64,000 nt of DNA from assembly GCF_021134715.1 (NCBI RefSeq), contig NC_060028.1, positions 2,502,501 to 2,566,500 on the forward strand, given 5' to 3'. The DNA comes from Daphnia pulex. Taxonomy: Eukaryota > Arthropoda > Branchiopoda > Diplostraca > Daphniidae. Position numbers and translations under genes: made by a program. This document shows positions 42,984-56,404 of this stretch, piece after piece; the stretch's first letter is position 1, and each line of letters begins with the position of its first letter. The notes beneath the pieces are model-generated. The model worked only from the letters and a program-made list of their open reading frames with translations, was not told the origin of the DNA and made no database searches.

Positions 42984-45889
42984 GGCTCCTTTTTAGTCTC
43001 TCTCGAAGCAACTGTCTCCATGAATATTTCTTGTTTGCGCGTGAGCTTATTCTGTCCAATTATTTGCATATTAATTATATTATTTACTGTTTTTTGTTGG
43101 CCTCTACAATGGTGGTGGGAGATGTTGAGAATTAATATTCCCAGGTCATTGCTACTGCATCAGGTGCGATGGCCACACGCCCTCAACAATCGTGTGCCCT
43201 TCCTATTCTATATATATGTGCGATTGCATTACAAAAAGAAAATCCAGTCCATGTGCTGTTGCTGTTTGAAATGAAATACATTTTTTTTTTATATAATTAA
43301 AAATAAAAAGAAACAATGAACTATTCAAAACAGGTAGTGAAGAGACGTCCAGTCGGAGCGAAAGTTGTCACGATGAGTAGCAGCAGAGAAGACTAGTGAA
43401 ATCCAATCCTACAGGTTTCCCGGTGATATTCTTTCGTCTCTGGGCAGCACTTGTCGATTTCTCTGGACATTTCAAGGCCAGCGTGAGCTTTTTTTTTCTT
43501 TTTCCATCGCATTCGGATAATAATCTTGTTGATGTGGAATCCTTTAATTGCTACACTGGTTATTCCCCTCTACCGGTACGTCCTTCCCGCGTTTTAATTT
43601 GAAGGCAAGGTCGTTCGACGTCAACCGAAGCGGAACATGTGAAATTGCCAATTCAAACCTGTAGAACTCCGACAGACCAAACTGAAACACAAAAAAGGAG
43701 TTGCCATTGCACGGCTTTATTAACGAGAAATCGTGTCGTGGTTTTCGTGATTCTTTCGTGTCGCAACATCACCAACGACTGAAGATCATCGACCATCGAA
43801 TGAGCTACAGTGCTACACTCGTCATCGCCGGATACCATCTGAAGAAAGAGGGAATATATAATGATCATATTTTTGGTGGGTTCTATACACCATGTAGTTA
43901 CAATTTACGAGCGGGAACGAAATGGCCCATAGATGATGTCGATAGGATAGGCCATTGGGGAGTTGGTCATTTCATTTTACCTTTGCAGCAGCCAATCGCC
44001 TTTTTAGACACTCGGTTGGATGCATTAGAAATTTTTCTGGCAGCTGTGCCACCAGCCCTTTTTCCCTACAGCTTAACTATAGCGTGTGGTGTAGCCCGGT
44101 AGGGAACTCGACAAGCTTTTTGTTTATGCATGCGTCCGACAAACTCCCAACACACACACACACAAAAACACAGCCGTGGTGAATGAAGGCTGTGAGTATT
44201 ACAGGAGAAAGTTTTTGTTTTCCCATTCCAATCTACAAATCGGTGAAAACTGGCCACGTAGGACGGACTCCCCTTCAAAGAAAAGGGGTGCCCATGTAGA
44301 ATTGTAGATGACCAGAGATATTAATCAAAAACCGAAAAGAACCGGTTCTATTTCACCGGGGGTGCTGATTTAAAAACGCTAGTAACGAAGTATAGTAGCT
44401 CTATGGCTTGTGTATACTATAGTAGAATAGAATATGGGACTGTATATTGTATACACGTATTTCAAAAATTGTATTTGCCGACGCTTGCGGATGTTGGCTA
44501 TTAAGGCATAGATACGACCAAAAAAAAATGGGAAGACGAAGACCAAAAAAAAATATATAATAAATCGTACATTACAGAGCGTACACACCATTTACAGAAA
44601 AACAGTGGACGAAAAAAAAAATCAAATAAGCAAATTGCGATTTCATTTGGGTGTGGCGTGTGTGTGCATTTCACAGAAATGTGTCTCACGAGAAAAAGAA
44701 TAAACGAAAAAGATTGGTAAATAAAAATCCGGTCGTCATTTCCAATTTTGGATTTTTGGAAAAATAAAAAAGAACATGACTGAACCGGGTACTGTGTGTG
44801 AATTCAAACGAAGCGCGGTCGCATATCAAATAATATTTGAATGATGGTTTGGCAATGGACGTGTGTGGCCATGTCAAATGGAATCTTGCAGATATTTCAA
44901 AGAAAAACGTATATCATGAAATTATTATTATTTTTTTGTCATAGAAAGAATTAAGGATATCAAGCCATTCGCTTTTGTTCGCAAGATTTTTAAACATCAC
45001 ATCGCACGCGTTGTCGTCATCGGAGCCGTGCGTCTTTCCTCCGAAAATCGGCGCTATAGACTTGTAAGAAAAGTTCAGGAAACACACACACAAAATCAAA
45101 AATTTCATATTTTATCAAATAAAAAAGCTTTATAATCTATTTCTTCTTCTTTTTCTCTTCTTCTTTTGTAGATGAAAATCATTCACGCTATATGTAAAGA
45201 AAATCACAAAAAAATCAAACTGGGCAAATATAAGGTGATTCACATTCAGCACTGAGTGATGTAACAAAAAAAAATTAAAAAACACGGATCATTTTTATTT
45301 CAACGATGAACAACCAAAAGTTGTGCGCACTGTACGTGTTTAGCTCATTTCAATGACGGTAAAAGGTTAGAATTTAAAAAAAAATTCGACTCTTGGACGT
45401 TACGTCGACCGTGTCTTCTCTATTTCGTCCTATTTTCATATTTAAAAAAATTTTAAACGTCGACTCGATTCCCACTTGATTCCAATTGTTCTGAAACTCC
45501 GCCCCCCAAAAAATGTGATTATTTTATAGGAATGGTCGAATGAGCATACGGAGACGTCCAACTAATGATAAGTGGCGGGACATTGAGCTTTCCCTAGACT
45601 ATTTGACTGACGATGCATAATCAGAAATTTGCATATTAAGCGCTCGTATCTTTTCTCTCTCTCTTTTTGCGCCATTCATTACAAAAAAAAAATAAAATTC
45701 AAATAAAAAGTTATTGCTGAACTGCGTATCTTGAGCCCTCGTCTGACTAACAGCACGTGATTTACAAGAACCGACAAGCGTAAAACCAAACACTAATTTT
45801 TTCCTTATTCAAAAATAAAAAATAAAAAAAATCAGATAATGTGCAATTGTGACGTGATAAAAATAGAATCCGACAAAGTCCATTTAGGA
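42984..45889. other. Convergent intergenic region, no gene recognised
   Basis: 2.9 kb between the 3' ends of Ugalt and the GT92 gene. AATAAA-like signals occur near 43275-43310 after Ugalt. A 133-codon frame at 43701-44102 is open, but it has no recognisable motif, no splice partner and no homology I know. A CA repeat lies at 44149-44162. The rest is AT-rich. Confidence 0.5.
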
Positions 45890-47988
45890 CTACAGGCCGT
45901 TAGTCACTTGGCCTAAGCTGTCGTCGAAAAAGCCGAGCGACTTGAGGACTTTGGTTACGCGCGGGATCAGATCTTCTTTATAGCGCCAGATGATGGTGTC
46001 CTTGACGAGGTGCTGCTTGTACTCGCTGTCGCAGCTCTTCTTGAGCGTGCTGACGCAGTCGGCCCGGTAGTGCTGCAGGTGGGCCGTCTCGGGCTCGACC
46101 GGGTACGAGGTGCAGCCGCCGCCCAGGCAGGCCAGCGGGAAGTGATTGTGCAGCGTCAGGATCTTCTGGACGTTGTGGAAGCACTTGACGTACTGGTTGG
46201 GCTTGGTGTAGTTGTAGCTGCGGTAGACGTGCTGCAGCATGTGCATGTGACGCGGGATGTTGGCCTCCCAGCGGTGCGAGTGCTCGGCGTCGTCCCAGAA
46301 GTAGACGTTGCGGAAATTGTACGACGCCCGGGTGTAGTTGGCCACGGCCAGCGATTTGGGCACCACCACGTCGATCAGCTCGCCCCACGTCTGCACGTTC
46401 TTGGGCAGGATCACCTCGTCCGTGTCCATCAGGGCGATGTAGTCGTAGCTGTGCAGGTTGCGGTACAGGCAGTCGTTGTACGGGATCACTTCGTTCTGGC
46501 GTTTGGACGTGATCTTCGACTTGAGGTACATGTGCCGCAGGCCGGGCGTGTTGGGCTGCTCGCCCGGCAGCGTGATGGGCGTCAATTCCACCCGGCCCGT
46601 CTCCTGGTAGTACTTGAGCACTTTGGAGATGTTGGGATGGACTTCCAGCTCGTAGAGGAAGATCTTGTCGGCGCCCAGGAGGCCCAGCAACTCGATCCAC
46701 TCGACCAGACGGACGCTGAGGTCTTCGCGCAGAAAGTCCAGGCCCTTGACGCAGACGGCGAAGCGGCCCTTCTGGGCCGGGACGTTGTTGTTGACGCGCA
46801 GGTTGTTGGTGGGCGGCTCGCAGCCCTTCTCGGTCAGCGAGACGGAAATGGGGACCTGGCCAGGTCGGAAGCCCTTGGCGGCTAATACGGCCGGCAGCGG
46901 GAGGTGGCAGGCCATCAGGTAGGGCTGTAGGAGTCCCTGCTTGTAGTTGCCCCACTTCTGGTTCCAGACGTACTTGTACTCGACGACGGGCATGACGATC
47001 GGGTCCTTGGCCGCGTCATACCACAGGAGGCAGTGCGTCTTGACCGTCGGCTCGATCCGGTCGATCATCCCCAGAATGCGGATCGTTGGCGTCTTGACGG
47101 CCGCCCGGTTGTCGTGATAAGCTCCGTACAGGTAAAAGGTCCCGTTCGTCGACCGGAACATTTGCCAATAACTAGAACGAAATCAACAAAATTTTATAAG
47201 ATAAAAATTTAATTGATTTTACATTAAATTTTTACTAAATAAAAAAAAAGACTATAAATTGATTAAATAAAATTGAATAAATAAAATTGATAAAAAAAAA
47301 TATTGATTGATTTAATATTCAATAAAAATAATAAAATAAAAGTAATAATTTTATAAATTCTAAAATCAAAATTTGAATAAAAAATAGTTGAGTAAATAAA
47401 ATAATAAAATATAATATTTGAATAAATTATTGATCATTAAATTAAATGAAAATGAAATAATTTAAATTACTTGTTGTTGAATTTGATGTCAAAGACGCTG
47501 GGATAGAATGCGCAGGTGTGGTTCTTGCCGTAGATTTTGGCCTTTTCGCGCAGCCAGAATTCGAACGGGACGTTGGGCACCCGCTGCTGGATGAACGGGG
47601 CCATCTCGTCGTCGTCCGGGATTTTCTGCTTGTCGATTTTGAGGGCGGCCGGATCGGTGCTGGTGATGGGCTGGGTGCCGACGGCCACTCCGCTCGAAGC
47701 GGCCGTAGAGGTCAGCGGCGTCTCGGTCACCTTCTGCAAGAGTAGGCGCGAGTTGACTGGTCCAGCGCCGGCGTAGCCGGCCCCACCTCCGCCGGAAGGC
47801 GAGTCCCCACCGCCCGACCCGTGACTGGATATTTGGAAAAGTCCGTAGCAGAGGCAAGTCCAGACGACCAGCACGTAGACGGAGCGTTGTAGCGGCCTCA
47901 AGTGATTGCCGCCGGCCAGCAGCGGCCATCTCGTCCAGTGGCACATTCGCATGATTTGTCCTAACATGACCAAATTCAAAAAGAACAA
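45890..47988 (-). CDS. Glycosyltransferase family 92 protein, 2 exons
   Basis: Type II Golgi-type glycosyltransferase of family GT92 (formerly DUF23). Exons 47471-47988 and 45890-47171 join in frame through Asn (AA|T) for 600 codons, 599 residues. Residues about 36-55 (VYVLVVWTCLCYGLFQI) are the single membrane anchor, followed by a Gly/Ser/Thr-rich stem to about 130. The catalytic region begins around NYWQMFRSTNGTFYLYGAYH. It includes KIFLYELEVHPNI, the DxD-type metal site IALMDTDEVILP (about residue 421) and FWDDAEH. Known members such as C. elegans GALT-1 add beta-galactose to core fucose of N-glycans. The acceptor here is unknown. Exon 2 is markedly G/C-rich at third codon positions compared with its AT-rich surroundings, which creates long antisense open frames. 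The start may be one of three Met residues before the anchor. Confidence 0.88.
47172..47470 (-). other. GT92 intron, extremely A/T-rich
   Basis: A 299 bp intron with almost only A and T (repeated AATAAAATTGA-like units), in sharp contrast to the GC-rich exons on both sides. The donor is AA|GTAATT and the acceptor TTCTAG. Confidence 0.75.
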
Positions 47989-50054
47989 AAAAATAGAAAC
48001 CCGTTTAGATTTGATCCTACTCTGTCAACACGTCAAACTCTACAGCCCAACAAATTTTCATTTTTCTGGTGGTTCACTCCGGAAAAAATAGACCCCGGAA
48101 AACCAAACATTAAAATACAAATTCGGAAAATCCCGGAAGAAAATTATGGAAAAAACCCAGCACCCACTCAAAATCAAAATTTCAAAAACCAGGCCGTTAA
48201 TAAATCTCTGAAAAATGTTTCTAATGGTTTCCAAAAATAAGAGTCGGGATGTGTGTAGCCAAAAAGCCAACCGGTCGCCAAATAATTATGCGCATCAATC
48301 TAATCATTCCATTTTTTGTTCTTTCTTCGTTCTATTATTCAGGTTTTCCCATGTTTGTCTGGCGCCTGCCGGACGGACGAGTGAACAGGAATGACGAGAA
48401 GCATATAACAGGTGGTATCAAATCAATCTCAAAAAATATAGAGAGAGATGCGAATGGGAGATATTTGATATGCAACACAAAGCAACGTAGTACAACACAG
48501 ATGGTTGCTGTGTTCGATGCCAATCTGTTTTTCTCTCTCTGAGTGCATCGTGATGCACCACAATATTTTTTTAATAGATCGGTGTCTGCGTGTTATTGTC
48601 AGTTGGGCGACAACACAGACGGGGATATAAAAAAACGTGACTGGAGAAAACGGCGGAATTATTTCCGTGATTTTTTATTTATTTTTTCTATTTCAGAAAT
48701 CGAGTCGAAAAGAAATTTTCGTTGAAAAATAAAAATAGCCAAAAAGTATGCAGACACACTACACAACAGGTTTGTATATATGTTGCGCACTTCAGTAAGA
48801 GGATATTTTAGAATAAACTCATCCGAAATGATTGTGAGAAACTTTTGTGGTTGGCCAAGGACATCTCCGCCCGTCAGGGCCGCTCCGGGTGCAGCATATA
48901 ATAAATGGCCAGTGAGAAAAGAAAAAGGAAATGTAAAATAGAAGAAATAAGCTCAAAGTCAAACAAAATGACGGACAACCCTAAAAAAACCAGTTTTTGG
49001 TTTGTGGAGAGATTGGCTGCCCGGTCAAATAAAAAAGGTAAACAAAATCGTTGACTTTTCGCATCATAGATCCGTCGTCTTATATGTTTGCCGCCAATGT
49101 TTATTCGAGCGTCGGCGTCGTCGTCGTCAACTGTGACGCTTGAAAAAATATAAAAGGACAGAGACGCGATGAGGACATCGCTCAAACCATCGGATAAGAT
49201 TGCGGTGCCGACAGCGGCGGCGATTGGATATCGTGTCGGTTTATTATGATATTCCATCGACGAAAAAATAAAGATGGCCACGTCACGACGACCTTGCCAC
49301 ATTCGGGATATCTGACGTCAACCTTGGCGTATCTACACATCAACAACAACCGGTGCCGGTGGCACATCGAGGGCATCGCGCGAGCAGATCGAAAGAGAGA
49401 AAAAACAGAGGGATTTCGCTAAACAACAAAAAAAAGTAAAAAACTCAAATGACTGGTATTCTTATGCTCGAGGCTAAATGATGTTATGTAGCGTTGGTGG
49501 CGCCAGGTGAACAGCGCACACATATACTATCTAGATGTATTGTTTTCTATTTGTCGGAGAGTCCCACTTGGCACCGGCTCCTTTCCGACCCGTTGCCAAA
49601 AACCAACGACGACCGATTTCACCTTCGCCATTGTTTGTATCTATTTACCAACAGGTACATATCGCCACGATGCTCCGATTTCGCACGAACGGAAATTTGT
49701 AGTTGAAATTTTCACCTGCTCTCGAGTGTACCTCGATCTTTTTTGGAAAAAAAAAACATTTAATGACTCTTCTGCTGCTGCTCGGAAGAAAGAAAAAGCT
49801 CGGAGAAAGCGACCGGACCCCTCTTTTGGTTTTTTGGCAACCCACCCACCCACCCTACCTACCTGGCAGCATCTCACACACAGCTATGCAGTGTGTAGAA
49901 TAGTCATCAAGCCAACCTGAATATGGGAGGAGGCCATAACATATCCCAAAAAGTTTCTTACAACTCAAAAAGACACACGAGCGAAGAGAAAACGTTGCTC
50001 GGCTTTCTTATTCTTTTCTTTTTCTTTTTTGTAAAAGAATGTTTTCGGTCGATC

Positions 50055-50067
50055 GAGGGGGGGGGGG
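50055..50067. repeat. Poly(G) tract
   Basis: An uninterrupted run of about 12 G, rare in this AT-rich window. Confidence 0.6.
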
Positions 50068-51507
50068 TTTGTCTCCTTTTAAATAAACAACATGTAGATA
50101 TGTATTTCTATAAATATACACACGTTTTCTTCTTCTTCCTCTTCTTCTTCTGGGTTGGTTTTTAGGTCAGCCGTTTTAACGAGAGAGGAGAGATTCACAG
50201 GGTCAAACTGCTGAGTGCTGCCGAGAGTCGGAACCAACTTTCCGAGACGTCGTCGGCATTGAACAGGAAATACTCTTCCAAAGTGTACATGTCTTTGCAA
50301 GGACAAAATTGGTGTTTTCTCACAGAATAAGACGAAAGGGGGCGATAGAAATTCAAAGTATAGCGAAGCTGTTTACGGGTGAATCAGGCGGCCTTGCTCT
50401 CGACTGTACCTCGCCAGCGAATTTCGTGCACAACTCGACTGAAATTCAATCACTATTCAGCAACGCTCTTTTGATTCAAAAACATCAGCCGAGTGCGGGT
50501 CATTGAGAAGCAAAGTGTATCTATCTATACAATGGCTGATGGTCGACGGTGGAACCTTGTGCAACGACTCTGCTGTAACAATTCAAACCTCTTTTATTTT
50601 TCTTCGAATAATCCGCGGGGCCGTCTATTGCGCAAAGTCAAAATAGAGACGCATTCACGCCAAACGACACGGTTTGTGGAATGACGAGGCTATATATGCT
50701 CTCCTCAAGTTCAAAGAGAACCTTGGCATTGCTCTACACGGCCGCATTTTCCTTCTTTCTTTCGTATTTTCTACGAATTTATTATCGAGAGAAATTCAGT
50801 AAACTGGATCAGTGGCTGCTGCTGGCGTCAACGGGTGTTGCAACTACATAGACACACACACACGCAGAGTATAGTCTATGTGTGTGTGTATATAACTGGA
50901 CGTCTTGTTCTTTTTAGGCTAATATCTTTAAGAACATGACGCGGCTTCGATGGGTTGACCAGCCAACGCAGAGGACAAAGAACCGTTGATTTCTGATAAC
51001 AATAGAAAGAATTTTTTGGTGAATGTCGAACCCATTTTTTAAAATTTACGACTTTTTTTTTCTTTTGAATTTGGTGACCAGAAGAAACGGGGGTTGGCGT
51101 GCGAAATTGAGTCCATAAAAACAAATCACAGTAGTCCCGGTCATCCAACACTATAATAACCGTTGATGGAACCCTCAAGGTGAACTATACATTTGCTACC
51201 CGGCGGCAGGTTGGTATAGTTATTATTTTGTCTAGTCTATTTCGGTGTGATTATTATTACGCACGTACTACACACACAACCATTTCGCTCCCCCCTATTT
51301 TGCTATGAGTCTAAATCGTCGGCGGAATGATACCAGCAGGAACCCAGCAGATCACGGAAGGCGACTATTATTTATTAAAGCCATTCAAAGTTGGAAACGA
51401 CGTTGAATAATCTACGCTACCCCGGTACACGAAAAAAGATGTGGGGCGGTATACAAAACAGTCTAAAGGTAGATTACAGCATATAAAGCAAGTGCAGACA
51501 AGAAGGA

Positions 51508-51523
51508 AGCAGAGAGAGAGAGA
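51508..51523. repeat. GA microsatellite
   Basis: A short AGAGAG tract. Similar tracts occur at about 53254-53271 and 59887-59900. Confidence 0.6.
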
Positions 51524-54297
51524 GCGTGTGGAACGCGGCTACTCACGCAACCGACCGCAAATGGCAACAACAAACCAGACCGGACTACCCCGCAACATCG
51601 GCCGCCGCCCCCTTCTTCTTTTATGTACCGTACCACCCTGTACCTGTACACCCACACACACACGGGAGAATCTAATATCATTATTCTTCTACTTCTAGAA
51701 CGTTTTTCTCGCCTGATTTCCTATAGAAGTCGACACGAATTCACGCGAGAAACTCACGACCTCGAAATGAATTTCTTTTTTTTTTAAATTAAAAATTTCT
51801 CACCAGCGCTGGATGCGCTTTTCTATATTATCCGACCGAGATCCGTACAGCAGCAGCCTCCGGCCCATCCATATCTCTTCCTGGATGGATTTTGTATTTT
51901 TGCCGGGATTTTTCTCTGATTTGGTCCAGCACAAAAATCACAACTGACTATGGAAAAACCCAATTTGACCATCACAGGTGCGTCAGCTCTTTCTTTCTAA
52001 CGTACCCAAAACCCGACCCGATGAGATTTCAAACGTTAACAGGCGGCAGACAGACTGTGCTAAAGTGAGCGCATTTTTTCGTCCAGCAAACGTCTAACGG
52101 GATTTTTTCCTAGACGTCCATTTTGACTATCATTTCCTTAGATGGAAATGGAAAGAAAACGACCGAAAACGATTTTGACTCGCAACTCCGGAGGACCCTG
52201 TATAGGTGTGTGTCGTCATGGGCCGGATGTGAGGCTCATTTGTGGCCTTGAAGTCGACACTGCTATAACCATCGAAAAAATATTTAGTTTGAAAGGGACC
52301 CGAAGTAAAATAAATAAATAAATGAAAATAATGGAGAAGCCAATAAGACGGGTAGAAAAAAAGCTTGAAAAAAAGTGAGAGAGACTCTGAGAGCTAACAA
52401 GACCGTCATCTCACCTGCTGGAATATCCTCGGTCTCTCTACTGCTACCTTGAGGCGAGGCGCATCATGGAGCGACAGTGAAGGTCTACCGAGGCTGTTCA
52501 CCCCGTCGCCGTACCATCGCCAAGCAACCGGCGTCGCTCGGCGCGCGTATATTACTTTGGGCCGTCAGCCAACACAAAAGAGTTTCACAACTGATATACG
52601 CCAGCAAGTCAGCAACGCATTTTCTTACCAATAGAATCAGAAGAAGAATGAACCCGACACACACAAAAGGCTATAGGATACAAGACTATTGACAACCGGC
52701 GAAATTTTCCAGCTGATGATGACGACGACGGACTCTATATCCTCACGACCCAATAAGAATTTTTCCCCCCATGATGAGCTCACACTCACGATCGTTGGAA
52801 CATTTTTTAGCCATTTCATCGCGTTTTATCGATTGCATTTTTCGATACGGACGATTGCGGCCGTCACAAAAAATTATTTTAATGGATTTTTTGTTTCATT
52901 TTTTCATTGTTTTCAAAGGAGAATAAAAGTTGCGGAAGATGAACGAACTCATCAGCCGGAATTTTTATTTCTTTTTATTTGTCGTGCAACCGATTTTTAT
53001 CCGCACCCGTAATATCCGTGTGTGTACTTTGTATGTACGAACATGTATATTCTAACCAACCACAATCTGTAAATGATTTTCCCGCCGGGAGGGAAAAAAA
53101 ACACAAATTTTTGTTGTTTTTTTTCACGAAAGTGCGACATTGTGGAACGTTTTGTTTCCTCGTTGCGTTTACGATCGTGTCCACTTGGTCGGAGCGCTCA
53201 AATAATGATCACACTATCGCGATCCAATAAAAATAATAATAATCAAATACGGTAGAGAGAAAGAGAGAGAGACGACCCCGATCCCATGGGGACGACGGGA
53301 GTGGCCGCAAGGGGCCGCGGGACGGCGGCGGACAAATGTAAAGTGAACGCGCAATCCGCCAACACTCTCTATAGAGTTGTGGGTATACACTCGAATGATT
53401 TGGATTTTCTATCGACTACGTGTGTACGGGGGGATCCGTTACGACGGAAAATTGTCGACTCATCGCTAATGGCCACCGTGAAGTCAATGGCGAGACTGGC
53501 CATTTTATTTCAAAAAGAAACGAATAACGTCCTATCCTCCTCCTCCCACGCCAGCTGTTCAATTGTCTTTGTGTAGAAGTTACCTGACGACATTGCGGTA
53601 CATAAAATGTTGTCCAGAAAATGATCATCTCGAATAATAAAATACAAAAAAACGAGTTCAAATAAAGCGCCAGCACAAATTTTTTCCCTGTTATAGTCTT
53701 CCTCATTTCGTTATTTCATTCTCTCTACATTTTTGTTTCGTTATTCTTTTATATAATCATCGATTAGACGATGGGTTTCTGCTGTGTCTACTACGACGTG
53801 ACCAAATCGCCAACCTAGACCTTACACATCACGGGTGGACGATAGAGAGAGCTCCCGATGCGGAACCCGATTCCAACCGAAATATAGATAAGCAGGTGGT
53901 TCATACTATACAGTATATACGTACGTATAGTACTCCCGCGTGAAGGCGAATTAATATGGTGTTCTGCTGTTATGATTCGAACCATCATTAAAAAAATAAA
54001 TGGCGTACGTGTTTGAAATGCTATTCGACTTTTTCTATTTTTCCCTGAAAAAAATAAATTTGTGTTGGTCGTTTCATTAGAGCGCCGCCGGTTTTTTTCA
54101 TTTTATTTTATTTCTTTTGATATTCGTGACGAATTCGGATGTCGAATTGTCGGTGAACCGTTGGCGTGCGATGATGATGGGCTCTCATGATGGGCGGGAC
54201 GAGAGAGTTCACATGAGTGGACTGGACCCGTGAGCTGTCCGTCCAGACACACATACAGAATAAAAAACGGGGTGTTGCCATGGTTTGTGTCACGTGT

Positions 54298-54331
54298 TTG
54301 TTTGTGTGTTTCTCTGTGTGTGTGTGTGTAT
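54298..54331. repeat. TG-rich microsatellite
   Basis: TG dinucleotides interrupted by a TCTC unit. CA tracts on the same strand lie at about 50857-50871 and 54556-54572. Confidence 0.6.
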
Positions 54332-55155
54332 GTCCTGTTCTATAGGGATACATGCCACTCCGACGACCGGATGGATGTGTACTTCATTTTTAATTCATTT
54401 TTTCACTTTTTTACACTTTTTGGGGTTTTCTTTTGTTTCCACCAACACCCGAAAAAATGGCCAAATTCTTTTTTAAAAATTTTACGCGCGTTCATTTCGA
54501 AATCGTGTTTTGGGTGGAGATTTTAGACTTTCGCTCCGATTCGTTTGAGATATAACCACACACACACACTCACGCCATTCAATGACAAATAAGGGAAAAT
54601 AAAATTTAACTTGTTTTGTTTTTTACCTTCGGCCATTTGTTGTTGTGTGAGCTGACCGGAGTGTGCTGGATGTATAATCTTTTGTAGGAAGACTCGTCAA
54701 GTCCAAACAAACACCATGTCACTTAATATTTTCCAAAAAATTTAATCAGTTGTTTGGATCTCTGTAAAACGGCGATGCGGAAGTTTTGACACTTTGGGGA
54801 AAACAAAAATCCTCTCACACGCTGATGATGGACACACAACCAAAGTCGAAATTTTGTTTCTTTCTTTCTTCTTCTTCTTCTTGGGGATGAATGGGAAAGA
54901 AACTACCTGGAATCAAACCAACTCGACTAGTCGACTCGTCGCTGAGTTAATCAGAAAAAAGCGCGTGGGTTGCGCTGGTAATTTTATTTTTTTGAAAAAA
55001 TCGTCGAGTGGAATAGACAGAAAAACCTGCGTGACTGTCGAGGACGCTGTTCCGACTGCAACTGGTTTGCTAGTCAACTTGAGCAACGGACTTTTGGACT
55101 CGCAGACGGCCCTCACCGTTCCATTGCGCCGCCCACTTTTCTCTCTTTCTCTTCT

Positions 55156-55187
55156 TCGCCTTCTTCTTCTTCTTCTTCTTCTTTCCA
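55156..55187. repeat. TTC trinucleotide microsatellite
   Basis: Repeated CTT/TTC units, polypurine on the minus strand. It gives a spurious Arg-rich frame. Confidence 0.65.
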
Positions 55188-56387
55188 CATTATTCATTCT
55201 ACCCCCGCCAGCAGCAGCAGCCAGCAGCCACCAAAAGGCTTTTTTGGCATATTCTCACCCAGTTTTATATTTTTTTTTCCATCCGGCCATTTTCTAATAA
55301 CAAAAGAGTTGGCTAATAATTGCCGAATCGAAACTGTTCATTTGATTGCCTACATTGTCTCGATCGACATTTCCCCCTCATATTAATAAAATAATATTCC
55401 ATTTATTTTTTAAGTCTTTAAGAAAGTGTCGTCTTGAAAAGTACTATTTAAAAAATAAAAGGGAAAAATAAAATAATAGTGTCTCACCTTCGTTCCTCCA
55501 GCAGTCTCTTCTCCTTGCAGGTCTCTAGCCTCGGGGCTAAGAGATATCTGGCTTGTTTCTTAGTTCTCTCTTATGGCTGGCAATTGCCCCAAGGCTCTTT
55601 GAATACCTTCAAGGGCGCCCACCTTCTTCTTCTTTAAAAAACATTTCTGCATGGATGCGGTATATTATATTAAAGCTAAGTAGAACTAAAAACAATGAAA
55701 AACATTTTTTCTAAATTATTTTTTTTTTTATCATTTAATTTTTTTTTCTTTTTTAGTCATTTTCTGGGGTAGAAGAACCCACTAACTGACGGATTGTTTG
55801 CCGCGCGGTATGACAAACATTTGAACGGAAATTTACCAGCAGGTTTTTTTTTTTATTTTTTCACGACTCCCGCATCTCTATTTACATTAAATTGACGGGA
55901 AAATAAGAAACAACAGACAAAAAGTTAATGATGTTGCTGGTCCTCCTCCTCTCGCCTGAACTGGAATTTCGATGCTCATATACGGGAGAGATACTCAGTA
56001 CACACACACAACAACAGCCCAGCAATCAACATTATTATTATAGAAACTGAGATGTTTGTTTTTTGTCTCATTCTTCCGTCTTCATTAAATTTATCCGCCC
56101 GACGGACGGACGGACTCCCGGCCGCCGGATCTGGTCACGTACACATAATACGCAGTCGGGTGAAATCATACGAAAATCTAGTCTTAAAGTGTGTGCGTTG
56201 CGCTGCGTCTATATAATAATAGCGAAAAAGTACCACCCGGGATCTATTTACAACGGCCAACAAACAAACAACATATGACTTGATGACTTGGCAACCGTTT
56301 CCAAGCGAATCAACAAACCAATCGATATAGACAAAAAGTCGGAGAGATCGATAACACATGTGACTAATACACCCCGCCGTCCCGTCT

Positions 56388-56404
56388 CATCATCATCATC
56401 ATCC
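56388..56404. repeat. ATC trinucleotide microsatellite
   Basis: Five or six CAT/ATC units just before a 14 bp palindrome-rich AT segment (about 56420-56440). Confidence 0.55.

Noticed and set aside
43701..44102. 133-codon frame downstream of Ugalt
   Set aside because: No recognisable motif, no splice partner, and it lies in a convergent 3' region. It was not called as a gene.
46010..46885. 291-codon open frame antisense to GT92
   Set aside because: It is the mirror of a GC3-rich coding exon. The Val/Leu/Asp-rich translation has no domain, and the opposite strand is clearly the real gene.
45978..46955. 325-codon alternative frame on the GT92 strand
   Set aside because: Pro/Arg/Ala/Gln-rich shift-frame product of the same GC-rich exon. 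The GT92 frame has the family motifs.
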